DNA of 15,050 nt from Pseudomonadota bacterium (GTDB lineage: Bacteria > Pseudomonadota > Alphaproteobacteria > UBA9655): the NCBI GenBank assembly GCA_021809225.1, contig JAKBAL010000006.1:1-15050 (forward strand), read 5' to 3'. The notes under the pieces are model-generated. The model saw only the letters and a program-made list of their open reading frames with translations. It had not been told where the DNA came from and did no database searches. This document shows positions 7,436 through 15,050 of the stretch, in pieces; positions within the stretch are counted from its first letter, which is position 1; each line of letters opens with the position of its first letter. Made by a program: the position numbers and the translations under genes.

Positions 7436-8674
7436 TCATGAAGTTTTTCGTTTCTTGTTAACTTGCGTGGAAGAGCGATTTTTCTTTTTAGATTGTTTTT
7501 TGGGGAGGGGTTTTTTAACAACCGTTTTCTTTGGAGAAATTTTTTTAGAAGGCTTGTTTTGAGCAACAACCTTTATTTTTCCTTTTATCTTTTTTTTCGG
7601 AGCTTCTTTTTTATTCTTAGGTTTTTTATGAATATTTTTTTGAGGAAGGGGTTCTGTTTCATCAATGAAATCTAAAAGATTATCTACGGAAGTATACTTA
7701 GCTTCTAAGGGTTTAATCTTTCCTGCACTTGATAAATAAACGGCTTTGCACAATTTCCCTTTTTTAGCAGGTTGTGAAATTGTGGGAGCTTCTGATGGAC
7801 CTAAAGCATAGATTAAATCATCAATGGAGGCATATTCTTTAATATTCTGAAATCCTCTGTTTCCCTTAAGCCATGCGTGAGTTTTTTCAAGAAGATGGGC
7901 TGTTTTTTTATCACGTGCTTTGGAACTCTCCCCGCCCAAAACCACAGCAATAATGCGGCGATTATCTCGGATCATCGTTGCTGATAAATTAAAGCCAGAG
8001 GCATTTGTAAACCCTGTTTTGATACCGTCTACTCCTGGAACTTTTCCGAGGAGATGATTGTGGTTTTTATAAACTTGGCCTTTATAAGCAAACTTCAGCG
8101 TATTAAAGAGAGGAAAAAATTCTGGAAAGTGCTTATAGAGTGCACGAGATAAAATTGCCATTTCTCGTGCCGTGGTTAATTGTTGCTTGTGGGGGAGGCC
8201 TGACACATTCTTAAAGACCGTTTTTGACATGCCTAATTTCCGGGCTTGTTGTGTCATTATATTTGCAAAATTTGATTCAGTCTTTCCCAAAGTTTCCGCC
8301 AAAACAACAGCAGCATCATTGGCAGATTTTGTAACAACACCCAAAATCGCTTGTTTTACTGTGATGGTTGAACCCGGCTTTAACCAAAGTTTGCATGGCG
8401 CTTGCACGGAAGCATGTTTAGAAACAGGAATGGCTTGATCGTACTTAAGCCTCTTATCTCGAAGGGCTTTAAATGTTAGATACAGGGTCATCATTTTCGT
8501 CAGAGATGCGGGAGGTGTGAGTGTATCTGCATTATTTTCATGGTGAACAACACCTGTTTCTGCGCAAATGACAATGGATGCTTTTGTTAGCGCCCACAGG
8601 CCAGAACTCCCTATAGTCCAGAAAATAAAAAATAAAAAAATAATTTTCACTACTTGGTGGTGACAAGTCTGCAT
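7436..8674 (-). CDS. D-alanyl-D-alanine carboxypeptidase (penicillin-binding protein, S11 family)
   Basis: This 412-residue exported enzyme removes the terminal D-Ala from peptidoglycan pentapeptides. A hydrophobic leader ends about residue 29 (SSGLWA). All three penicillin-binding motifs are present: SLTK (S57-K60, with the acylated Ser57), SAN (117-119) and KTG (219-221, in VDGIKTGFTNASGFN). The catalytic domain ends near 270. The last 70 residues (about 343-412) are extremely basic, with roughly 27 lysines, forming a low-complexity Lys/Pro tail unlike the usual DacA membrane-anchor helix or SPOR domain. The start ATG 8674 gives a somewhat long leader; GTG 8650 (giving MKIIFLFFIF) is an alternative. 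It heads a minus-strand block with the two phosphatases and is divergent from the ribokinase-like gene. Confidence 0.93.
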   Translation of the reverse strand: MQTCHHQVVKIIFLFFIFWTIGSSGLWALTKASIVICAETGVVHHENNADTLTPPASLTKMMTLYLTFKALRDKRLKYDQAIPVSKHASVQAPCKLWLKPGSTITVKQAILGVVTKSANDAAVVLAETLGKTESNFANIMTQQARKLGMSKTVFKNVSGLPHKQQLTTAREMAILSRALYKHFPEFFPLFNTLKFAYKGQVYKNHNHLLGKVPGVDGIKTGFTNASGFNLSATMIRDNRRIIAVVLGGESSKARDKKTAHLLEKTHAWLKGNRGFQNIKEYASIDDLIYALGPSEAPTISQPAKKGKLCKAVYLSSAGKIKPLEAKYTSVDNLLDFIDETEPLPQKNIHKKPKNKKEAPKKKIKGKIKVVAQNKPSKKISPKKTVVKKPLPKKQSKKKNRSSTQVNKKRKTS

Positions 8675-8758
8675 CCAGCTGAACCCATAGTAAATTTTAT
8701 GATAACTTTACGTATAACACATGATTTATGGCTTTTTGTCTAGCATTTGGTGGAGGGG

Positions 8759-8787
8759 TTGATTAATTTTTCTCTTACGCGTATGAA
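8759..8787 (+). promoter_or_regulatory. Candidate sigma-70 promoter of the ribokinase-like gene
   Basis: TTGATT (8759-8764) and TATGAA (8782-8787) are separated by exactly 17 bases; each matches its consensus at four of six positions. Transcription would start near 8794, just before the Shine-Dalgarno GGAGAG (8801-8806) and ATG 8816. It lies in the divergent intergenic region shared with the carboxypeptidase gene. Confidence 0.4.
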
Positions 8788-8815
8788 AGCATAAACATCT
8801 GGAGAGATTTTACTT

Positions 8816-9742
8816 ATGATTGTCGTTTTTGGCTCGCTCAATATCGATATGCTGATGCAACTTGAAAGTTTGCCTCGCGCTGGTGATACAGTTCTTTGTC
8901 CCCATTATCTAATGATTCCAGGAGGAAAGGGGGCTAATCAGGCTGTTGCTGCCGCAAAGGCAGGGGCTTCCGTAAAGTTTTTTGGGAAAGTGGGGGACGA
9001 TGAATTTGGTCGTATGATATTAGATTCCTTAGAAGATACGTCAGTTGATTTGGTAGGGGTTTCAGTAAGCAAAGAATCCTCTACAGGATGTGCGACTGTT
9101 TGCGTTGATTCTCAAGGCGAAAATATGATTATCGTTGCAAGTGGCGCTAATCTTGATGCACGAGAGGCGGAGATCCCTGATTTTCTCTTGGACAAGGGAA
9201 CGACTCTTTTACTCCAAATGGAGACGCTTGTTGATGAAAATTGGAAACTCATACGGCGAGCTAAAAAATTTGGAGCTCGCATCGTTTTAAATCTCGCTCC
9301 TGCTCAAGATATTCCTCAGGATGTTTTAAAAAATTTAGATATTTTGATAATGAATCAAAATGAAGCGAATCTTCTTGCACTCTATTTGGGGTTTGAGGTT
9401 ATTTCTCCCACTGTTGTGGCTAAACGTGTTGCTGCGCATTTTGGTATGACTTGTATTGTGACACTAGGGAAGCAGGGAGCAATGGCATGTACGCCCGAAG
9501 GAACGTGGGAAATCAAATCGATGGAGATTGAAGCTGTGGATACAACTGCAGCGGGTGACGCCTTTGTTGGCGTTCTTGTTGCAAGTTTGGATAGTGGAAT
9601 GGACTTACCACTTGCGTTGAGGCGTGCTTCTGTCGCGGGTGGTCTGGCTTGTTCAAAGAAAGGCGCTCAAATGAGTCTTCCGACGAACCAGCAAATTGAG
9701 GAAAATTTAACAAAAGTTACGCTTCCGCGACGAATTGTTTAA
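8816..9742 (+). CDS. Ribokinase-like PfkB family carbohydrate kinase
   Basis: This 308-residue cytoplasmic kinase is of the PfkB/ribokinase type and most likely phosphorylates ribose or a related sugar or nucleoside at a hydroxymethyl group, using ATP. The N-terminus VVFGSLNIDML and the sugar-binding signature PGGKGANQAVAAAKAGA (35-51) are typical of RbsK. NQNEA occurs at 180-184. The second PfkB signature DTTAAGDAFVG (242-252) contains the catalytic base Asp248 and the anion hole. Length and motif order match ribokinase. Start ATG 8816 is supported by GGAGAG 9 bases upstream. No ribose transporter or RbsD lies beside it, so substrate assignment beyond the PfkB family is inference. It is followed by repeat copy C, then putA. 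Confidence 0.88.
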   Translation: MIVVFGSLNIDMLMQLESLPRAGDTVLCPHYLMIPGGKGANQAVAAAKAGASVKFFGKVGDDEFGRMILDSLEDTSVDLVGVSVSKESSTGCATVCVDSQGENMIIVASGANLDAREAEIPDFLLDKGTTLLLQMETLVDENWKLIRRAKKFGARIVLNLAPAQDIPQDVLKNLDILIMNQNEANLLALYLGFEVISPTVVAKRVAAHFGMTCIVTLGKQGAMACTPEGTWEIKSMEIEAVDTTAAGDAFVGVLVASLDSGMDLPLALRRASVAGGLACSKKGAQMSLPTNQQIEENLTKVTLPRRIV

Positions 9743-9789
9743 GGATTATACTCAATCAATATGGGAATTGGGTGTTGAAACTTTTAAAA

Positions 9790-9882
9790 ACTGGATTGCT
9801 TCTTTTCTTTCAGAGCCTTGGAATGACGAACTCCCTAGCCGTCACTGCGAAGGCAATAGCCCGAAACAATCCAGTCTTTTTT
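9790..9882 (+). repeat. Palindromic dispersed repeat, copy C (possible terminator)
   Basis: Outer arms ACTGGATTGCTTC (9790-9802) and GAAACAATCCAGT (9863-9875) pair at 12 of 13 positions. They are followed by C and six Ts (9877-9882), so the element may work as a terminator between the kinase gene and putA. Bases 9791-9830, reverse-complemented, align with copies A and B, and 9848-9861 reverse-complemented is identical to 290-303. Each half is itself partly palindromic. This is the most complete copy of the family in the window. Confidence 0.75.
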
Positions 9883-9926
9883 CTTAAATTCATTGAGAAC
9901 ATATAAAAAAAGAAAGGCTTCATGAG

Positions 9927-12899
9927 ATGCTTTTTGGGGATAAATTAGTTCGATATTCTGGTCTCGAAGACCTATCATTTCAAGATGAAAAGACCCTTAT
10001 TGAATCTTTGCTAAAGGAACTTAAATCCTTAGAAGATCACCGTCTCGAGATTGCTCTGCAAGCAAAGGGCTGGATTGAAGCTTTGCAGAAGACTCCCCTT
10101 CAATCATTTAACATTCAAAAGTTTTTACAGGCTTTTCCTTTGACCCATGAAGAAGGTCGTTCTCTCATGTCTCTTGCAGAGGCTTATCTGCGTATTCCCG
10201 ATTCTTTTACAGCTAATCTTCTCTTGAAAGATAAGATTTCGGGCCGTACGTGGCGTAAAAAAGGACTTAAGGAAGACGAATTAGTTAAGGTGTCAAGGTG
10301 GGGCCTCGATTTTATGGGTTATTTGCAAAGCTCTTTCTGGGGATCTTTGGCTCAACCTTTTAATAATCGTGCTTTTAAAATTTTTATGCATCTTTTAAGT
10401 CGTGAATTTATTTTGGGTCAAACTATCGAAGAAGCCCTTAAACGAAGTTTAAAATCCCCCGAAGATCGTTTTTCCTTTGATATGTTGGGTGAAGGGGCAC
10501 GAACCTTATCAGCAGCTAAAGCTTATAAGGATGCTTATAGCCACGCCATTCAAAACATTGGGAAGGCACAAGGAAAAGATCTCTCTTTTTTTGAGAGGGA
10601 TAGCATTTCAGTTAAACTTTCTGCCCTTTATCCTCACTATACTTATTCTCATCATGAAGATGTCATGAGTGATCTTCTCCCTAATCTTATTGAGCTTTGT
10701 GTGCTTGCACGAGATGCAGGTCTTTCTCTTACCATCGATGCAGAGGAGGCTGCCCGTCTAGAACTTTCCTTAGATCTGATGGAAAAAGTTTGCCTAACGA
10801 AAGAGTTGAAAGGGTGGGATGGATTTTGTCTTGCTGTCCAGTCCTACAATAAGTGCGCCCCTGCACTTATTGAATGGGCGCAGGCCCTGAGCCGAAAGAC
10901 AAAATCACCGCTGACAGTGCGTCTTGTAAAAGGGGCCTATTGGGATACAGAAATTAAAGTGGCCCAAGTAGGAGGATATCCTGAGTATCCAGTTTTTACC
11001 CGTAAAGCTGCAACAGATCTTTCCTATTTGGTTTGTGCTAAAAAGCTTTTAAAGGCAAAGGGAGCCCTTTATCCGCAATTTGCGACCCATAATGCTTATA
11101 CAGTTGCAACTATTCTTGAGATGGCAGGCGGACGGGCTGATATCGAATTTCAACGCCTTCAGGGTATGGGGGAAGAGCTTTATAAAACAATTCGAGAAAG
11201 TCACCCCGTGGCGGTGCGTGTTTATGCACCTGTGGGGAATGATCAGGATCTTCTGCCTTACTTGGTTCGTCGCCTTCTCGAAAATGGAGCCAATACGTCC
11301 TTTGTTCATAAAATATATGATAAAAGTTTAACACCTGATGAGATTATGGGAGATCCTTGGGCCTTTTTTGAATCTCACGCTCCCGGCCTTCACCCCAAAA
11401 TTCCTTTACCTCAGGACTTATATGGGAAAGTGCGAAAAAATTCTAAAGGCTATAATCTAAATGATCGAAAGGTTCTCGAGACACTAAAATCAGAAATTAA
11501 AAATGCTGATGGCACCCATGAAGCGCTGCCAGATGCTACACTTAAGGATTTAGAGACGGCTCTTCAGATAGCATCACTTCATTGGGAATCATGGGATTTA
11601 ACGCCTGCCGAAAAGCGAGGAGAAATTTTAAATCGAGCGGCTGATCTTATTGAAGAGCAGCATGGGCTTTTCTTAAGCCTGCTGATTAAAGAAGGAAAAA
11701 AGACGCTGCCTGATGCGGTTTCTGAACTACGGGAAGCCGTTGACTATTGTCGCTATTATGCAATCGAATCTTATAAACATTTTGCAAGACCACAAACCTT
11801 GAAAGGCCCTACAGGAGAACTCAATCAACTTGTGTTGAGGGGGCGTGGGGTTTTTGCATGTATTAGTCCTTGGAACTTTCCTCTCGCGATTTTTATAGGA
11901 CAGGTGACAGCGGCGCTTGCGGCAGGGAATGCTGTGATTGCAAAACCAGCAAGTCTTACGCCATTGATTGCGTCTCACGTTGTTCGAGTGCTACATGAGG
12001 CTGGCGTTCCCCGTGAAGCGCTGCATTTTCTTCACGGACGAGGAAGTGTTCTGGGGACTCCCCTTGTTTCGGATTTAAGAATTAGTGGCGTTGTGTTTAC
12101 AGGATCAATTTTAACAGCCCAAGAGATTCAAAAAAGCTTATCCGAGCGGGGAGGGGCCCTTATCCCTTTTATTGCAGAAACAGGGGGATTGAATGCGATG
12201 ATTGTGGACTCTTCCGCTCTTATTGAACAAGTCGTGGATGACGTGGTGGCATCCGCCTTTCAAAGTGCAGGTCAGCGGTGTTCAGCCTTAAGAATCCTTT
12301 TTATTCAAGAGGATATTTATAAACCCACTCTTGCTATGCTTCGAGAAGCTATGGAAGAGCTAACTGTGGGCGATCCCCAATGGCTTTCAACGGATGTGGG
12401 GCCTGTTATTGATGAAAAGGCGCGCGATGAGATTGAAGCCTATATAGCAAATCACACCCCACTTGCACGGACGCCTCTTTCAAAAGTTAAGGGGACATTT
12501 GTGGCTCCTACGCTTATTGAAGTTAAAGGGATGGAAGATGTTAGACGCGAGGTCTTTGGACCTGTCCTGCATGTCGCACGTTTTAAGGCCCAAGATCTTG
12601 AAAAAGTTGTTCATTCTATTAATCAGTCGGGGTATGGCCTAACGATGGGACTTGAAAGCCGCATCGAGGAAACAATAAACAAAGTTCGCTCGCTAGCTCA
12701 TGTTGGTAACCTTTACATTAACCGTAGTATGATCGGAGCTGTTGTGGGTGTGCAACCCTTTGGTGGTGAGGGGCTTTCTGGCTCAGGACCCAAAGCAGGC
12801 GGCCCTTACTACCTTCCACGCTTTGCCGTTGAGCGAAGCTTCAGTTACAACATTATGGCAAGTGGTGGGAATGTCGACCTCCTTAATTTGGAGAAATAA
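9927..12899 (+). CDS. putA: Bifunctional proline dehydrogenase / L-glutamate gamma-semialdehyde dehydrogenase (PutA)
   Basis: This 990-residue enzyme oxidises proline to P5C with FAD, then the hydrolysed semialdehyde to glutamate with NAD+. The proline dehydrogenase barrel includes DAEEAARLE (271-279), VRLVKGAYWDTEIK (331-344), FATHNAYT (385-392) and LLENGANTSFV (450-460). The aldehyde dehydrogenase half, from about 500, has CISPWNFPLA with Asn650, IAETGGLNAM with Glu751, SAGQRCSALR with catalytic Cys785 and EVFGPVLH (875-882). The N-terminus lacks the ribbon-helix-helix DNA-binding domain of enteric PutA and no extra C-terminal domain follows, so this is the minimalist, non-regulatory type of about 1000 residues. 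ATG 9927 has AAAGG about 10 bases upstream; ATG 9922 is in another frame. It ends 5 bases from the convergent His-rich gene. Confidence 0.97.
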   Translation: MLFGDKLVRYSGLEDLSFQDEKTLIESLLKELKSLEDHRLEIALQAKGWIEALQKTPLQSFNIQKFLQAFPLTHEEGRSLMSLAEAYLRIPDSFTANLLLKDKISGRTWRKKGLKEDELVKVSRWGLDFMGYLQSSFWGSLAQPFNNRAFKIFMHLLSREFILGQTIEEALKRSLKSPEDRFSFDMLGEGARTLSAAKAYKDAYSHAIQNIGKAQGKDLSFFERDSISVKLSALYPHYTYSHHEDVMSDLLPNLIELCVLARDAGLSLTIDAEEAARLELSLDLMEKVCLTKELKGWDGFCLAVQSYNKCAPALIEWAQALSRKTKSPLTVRLVKGAYWDTEIKVAQVGGYPEYPVFTRKAATDLSYLVCAKKLLKAKGALYPQFATHNAYTVATILEMAGGRADIEFQRLQGMGEELYKTIRESHPVAVRVYAPVGNDQDLLPYLVRRLLENGANTSFVHKIYDKSLTPDEIMGDPWAFFESHAPGLHPKIPLPQDLYGKVRKNSKGYNLNDRKVLETLKSEIKNADGTHEALPDATLKDLETALQIASLHWESWDLTPAEKRGEILNRAADLIEEQHGLFLSLLIKEGKKTLPDAVSELREAVDYCRYYAIESYKHFARPQTLKGPTGELNQLVLRGRGVFACISPWNFPLAIFIGQVTAALAAGNAVIAKPASLTPLIASHVVRVLHEAGVPREALHFLHGRGSVLGTPLVSDLRISGVVFTGSILTAQEIQKSLSERGGALIPFIAETGGLNAMIVDSSALIEQVVDDVVASAFQSAGQRCSALRILFIQEDIYKPTLAMLREAMEELTVGDPQWLSTDVGPVIDEKARDEIEAYIANHTPLARTPLSKVKGTFVAPTLIEVKGMEDVRREVFGPVLHVARFKAQDLEKVVHSINQSGYGLTMGLESRIEETINKVRSLAHVGNLYINRSMIGAVVGVQPFGGEGLSGSGPKAGGPYYLPRFAVERSFSYNIMASGGNVDLLNLEK

Positions 12900-12904
12900 T
12901 TAAA

Positions 12905-13210
12905 TTACCTGTGTCCACGATGCCTATGATGGTGATGCCTATGGTGCACATGTCCATGATGGTGATGCCTATGATGCACATGTCCATGACGGTGATGCCT
13001 ATGATGAACATGTCCATGACAGTGATGCCTATGATGAACATGTCCATGACAGTGATGCCTATGGTGATTAATTGCTCTTGCCTGAAGGATCATTTCTTGA
13101 TCATGCGTAAGTGATGTAGACTTCAATAGCTGTGCTTCTAAAGGTTGGCCGGCTATAAGCATACATACAAGCCCAACGAGTATTAATTTCAAATGAATAT
13201 TTTTCATCAT
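12905..13210 (-). CDS. Exported histidine-rich repeat protein, putative metal binder
   Basis: I do not recognise a named family. The 101-residue product has a signal peptide (about residues 1-26, MKNIHLKLILVGLVCML then IAGQPLEAQ). A short linker ends at AINHHRHH, and a C-terminal half is built from a ten-residue repeat HGHVHHRHHx with x = Cys, Cys, Arg, His, His in order. Over half of the residues from 48 onward are histidine, so binding of Ni, Zn, Cu or Co in the periplasm is a reasonable inference, perhaps for storage or detoxification. The start is supported by GGAG (minus strand, 13214-13217) just before two in-frame ATGs (13210, 13207). There is no metal transporter or regulator gene nearby in the window. 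The stop lies 5 bases from the putA stop, with no terminator between. Confidence 0.75.
   Translation of the reverse strand: MMKNIHLKLILVGLVCMLIAGQPLEAQLLKSTSLTHDQEMILQARAINHHRHHCHGHVHHRHHCHGHVHHRHHRHGHVHHRHHHHGHVHHRHHHHRHRGHR
12911..13070. repeat. 30-bp tandem repeat encoding the His-rich decapeptides
   Basis: Four complete 30-bp units lie in perfect register (12931-12960, 12961-12990, 12991-13020, 13021-13050), flanked by partial units (12911-12930 and 13051-13070). On the plus strand the unit reads RGTGATGCCTATGRTGMACA then TGTCCATGAY. Units differ by only a few substitutions; one changes a codon among TGT, CGT and CAT, giving the Cys/Arg/His variable position of the protein. Because 30 is a multiple of three, copy-number change would keep the reading frame. 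Confidence 0.95.
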
Positions 13211-13537
13211 AAATCTCCATTAAAATACAATAAATATATTTTTATCTATTTATTAAAAGTAACACTTAAATATAAAAAATTTATTAATATATAAAAAAGG
13301 ATTCTCTGCATTAACAAGGCTTCTTTGTTGGCGAGAGGTATAAACACCACACTAATTATTTGCTGAACTTAAAATCAAAGAAATTTTGTACTTTATACGA
13401 AATACCTATCCCCAAACCTTCCAACTTGATGATCGAGAGTTTTAGGGATTATAATAATCGTCATTTAGGGTCATTTGGAGTTGCTACTTCAGAGAAGAAA
13501 GGTAGAGAAAGTTGAATCCGTGGTTTCAACACTTAAT
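13211..13537. other. AT-rich intergenic region without a gene
   Basis: This stretch of 327 bases separates the divergent His-rich and flavoprotein genes. About 13220-13300 is extremely AT-rich and probably carries the promoter of the His-rich gene, but I cannot pick one pair of boxes. Near the right end a 6-bp hairpin GTTGAA (13511-13516) / TTCAAC (13525-13530) lies directly before the flavoprotein start. A short near-direct repeat (TCATTTAGGG / TCATTTGGAG) occurs at 13461-13480. No open frame of note is seen. Confidence 0.6.
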
Positions 13538-15050
13538 ATGAAATTTATTATAAAACTTATTGTTTTTACAATGGTAAATATCGGATATGCTATAGCTGGA
13601 GAAACTCACATTATCAAGTACTGTCTCCCCAAGGAGACCTGTTGGCCAAAAAGTGAGGAATGGAAGAAGCTCAACGAACAGATCCATGGTAGATTAATAA
13701 CACCTGAATCCTATCTTAAGCCTTGCAAACTTGCACCTAAAAGCCAAGCCTGCACAGCAGTCCTTAAGAATACCCAGGATCCCTTCTTTCTTGAAGATCA
13801 GCCTGATGCCACTGAATCTACGGGTTGGCTTAAGGCTTGGAACTCTGTCCCGAGCCAATATGTCATTGCTGCTGAAAGTGCTGAAGACATTGCAGTTGGT
13901 GTGAATTTTGCCCGGAAGCATAATTTGAAGTTGGTCATCAAAGGCACGGGACATGATTATCTGGGAAGATCCAATGCGCCAAATTCGTTACTCATTTGGA
14001 CACATAAAATGGGTACAACCACGATGCACGACTCTTTCGTTGGCCAAAGTTGTCCGAGTACTCAAACGGGCGTGCCCGCTGTTACCGTGGGAGCGGGGAC
14101 ACGGTGGTTGGAAGCCTACGAAGAAGTAACCACGAAAAATGGGAGATATGTGCAAGGGGGTGGGTGTACGTCCGTGGGTGTAGCAGGAGGATTCACCCAA
14201 GGGGGCGGTTTTGGTAGCTTTTCCAAAAAGTTTGGTACGGGAGCTGCAAACATGCTGGAAGCTGAAGTTGTAACTGCAGACGGTAAGATCCTGGTTGCAA
14301 ATGCTTGCCAAAATCAAGACTTGTTTTGGGCTTTACGCGGCGGAGGTGGAGGTACCTTTGGAGTCGTTACTAAAATGACGCTTAGAACCCATAAATTACC
14401 AGATTATTCGGGAAGTTTGTTAGGACAGATTACAGCACGTGATGATCAGGCTTTTAAAGAACTACTCACTTCCTTCATCTATTTTTATCGTGAGAAACTG
14501 AACAACGAACACTGGGGCGAGCAAATACACATAAAAGGAGATAACTCACTTGAGCTTCTCTTAGTTTTTCAGGGATTAATAAAAACAGATGTTGAAAATA
14601 TTTGGCGGCCTTTTAAAGAGTGGCTTGCAAGCAAGCCAGAGCTCTTTAAGGTAGATATGAAGATACATGTGATCCCCATGCAGAAGATGTGGGATTATGC
14701 GTATATTATGAAGAACTACCCAACCGTTATCCGTAAAGCCGCGAGAGACCACCAAGCCCCCTATTGGTGGTGGGCGGGAGACCAGAGCCAAGTCTCACAT
14801 TATTGGTATGCGTATCATTCGCGATGGCTTCCGTTAAAACTCTTTCAAAAAGAATCTGCAAAAAATACAGCCGAAATGTTATTTAAGGCCTCGAGGTATT
14901 GGACCTTAAACCTTCATCTTAGAGGTCAAGCAGGGGCTTCCCCCGAAGCCGTTAAGTGGGGAAAGGAAACTTCAATGAATCCTGCGGCCTATAACGCTGC
15001 TATGCTCGTTATTGTGGCTACAGGAGAAAGCAATGTCTTTCCAGGTATAA
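13538..15050 (+). CDS. Exported FAD-linked oxidase, berberine-bridge-enzyme type (3' end beyond window)
   Basis: The first 504 residues are present and the gene runs off the window edge. After a signal peptide (MKFIIKLIVFTMVNIGYAIA) comes a family-typical CWPKSEEWKKLNEQIHGRL and a Cys-containing region. The FAD-binding PCMH domain starts about residue 90 (SVPSQYVIAAESAEDIAVGV). Two flavin-attachment sites are visible: His139 in KGTGHDYLGRS, expected to bind the 8-alpha carbon, and Cys210 in GGGCTSVGVAGG, expected to bind C6. This makes it a probable bicovalent flavoprotein. LRGGGGGTFGVVTKM (about residues 265-279) is also typical. The substrate, perhaps a sugar or alcohol oxidised with O2, is unknown. 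ATG 13538 has no clear Shine-Dalgarno; an in-frame GTG at 13520 is an alternative start. The C-terminal BBE domain lies mostly outside. Confidence 0.88.
   Translation, partial: MKFIIKLIVFTMVNIGYAIAGETHIIKYCLPKETCWPKSEEWKKLNEQIHGRLITPESYLKPCKLAPKSQACTAVLKNTQDPFFLEDQPDATESTGWLKAWNSVPSQYVIAAESAEDIAVGVNFARKHNLKLVIKGTGHDYLGRSNAPNSLLIWTHKMGTTTMHDSFVGQSCPSTQTGVPAVTVGAGTRWLEAYEEVTTKNGRYVQGGGCTSVGVAGGFTQGGGFGSFSKKFGTGAANMLEAEVVTADGKILVANACQNQDLFWALRGGGGGTFGVVTKMTLRTHKLPDYSGSLLGQITARDDQAFKELLTSFIYFYREKLNNEHWGEQIHIKGDNSLELLLVFQGLIKTDVENIWRPFKEWLASKPELFKVDMKIHVIPMQKMWDYAYIMKNYPTVIRKAARDHQAPYWWWAGDQSQVSHYWYAYHSRWLPLKLFQKESAKNTAEMLFKASRYWTLNLHLRGQAGASPEAVKWGKETSMNPAAYNAAMLVIVATGESNVFPGI

Noticed and set aside
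12911..13114. Plus-strand frame over the tandem repeat encoding a Met-rich protein (MPMMVMPMV-type), resembling a copper-binding protein
   Set aside because: It is the complement of His-rich codons: CAT repeats always give ATG on the other strand. It has no signal peptide or ribosome-binding site, and the minus-strand frame has both.
13511..13530. Six-base hairpin directly before the flavoprotein ATG as a translational switch
   Set aside because: Short and AT-rich, with no clear Shine-Dalgarno to mask; chance occurrence is likely.

Overview
The window looks like chromosomal DNA of an AT-leaning alphaproteobacterium. The best guess is a host-associated lineage of the Holosporales/Caedibacter kind. 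This rests on an archaeal-type (class I) lysyl-tRNA synthetase, which many alphaproteobacteria use, a minimalist PutA, many exported proteins, and dispersed palindromic repeats like those common in intracellular alphaproteobacteria. The order-level assignment is inference; the class-level one is fairly solid. No phage, transposase, CRISPR array, tRNA or rRNA gene was seen.

Layout. 1-526: non-coding, holding palindromic repeat copy A and a good candidate promoter. 527-2816 (+): rpmI, rplT and lysK, with a long hairpin element between rplT and lysK. 2921-3289 (+): a small DUF983 zinc-ribbon membrane protein. 3323-4703 (-): a small basic exported protein of unknown function, and TrhO, a rhodanese-type tRNA U34 hydroxylase. 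4875-5777 (+): an exported parvulin-type foldase followed by a textbook intrinsic terminator. 5894-8674 (-): a three-gene cell-envelope block made of a penicillin-binding DD-carboxypeptidase and two tandem paralogous exported histidine phosphatases; repeat copy B lies between or inside the latter two. 8816-12899 (+): a ribokinase-like PfkB kinase, repeat copy C and putA. 12905-13210 (-): an exported His-rich protein made of ten-residue repeats. 13211-13537: AT-rich, no gene seen. 13538 to the window end (+): an exported berberine-bridge-type flavoprotein with both residues for bicovalent FAD, cut off by the window edge.

How the genes fit together. Translation genes (rpmI, rplT, lysK, trhO) fill the left part. 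The middle is dominated by envelope and periplasmic functions: foldase, peptidoglycan trimming and secreted phosphatases. The right part is catabolic and redox: sugar phosphorylation, proline to glutamate, and a secreted oxidase, with a putative metal-binding His-rich protein between the last two. No single new multi-gene system is evident. The items most worth a second look are the His-rich repeat protein, the palindromic repeat family (one copy extends an ORF), the duplicated exported phosphatases and the exported bicovalent flavoprotein.
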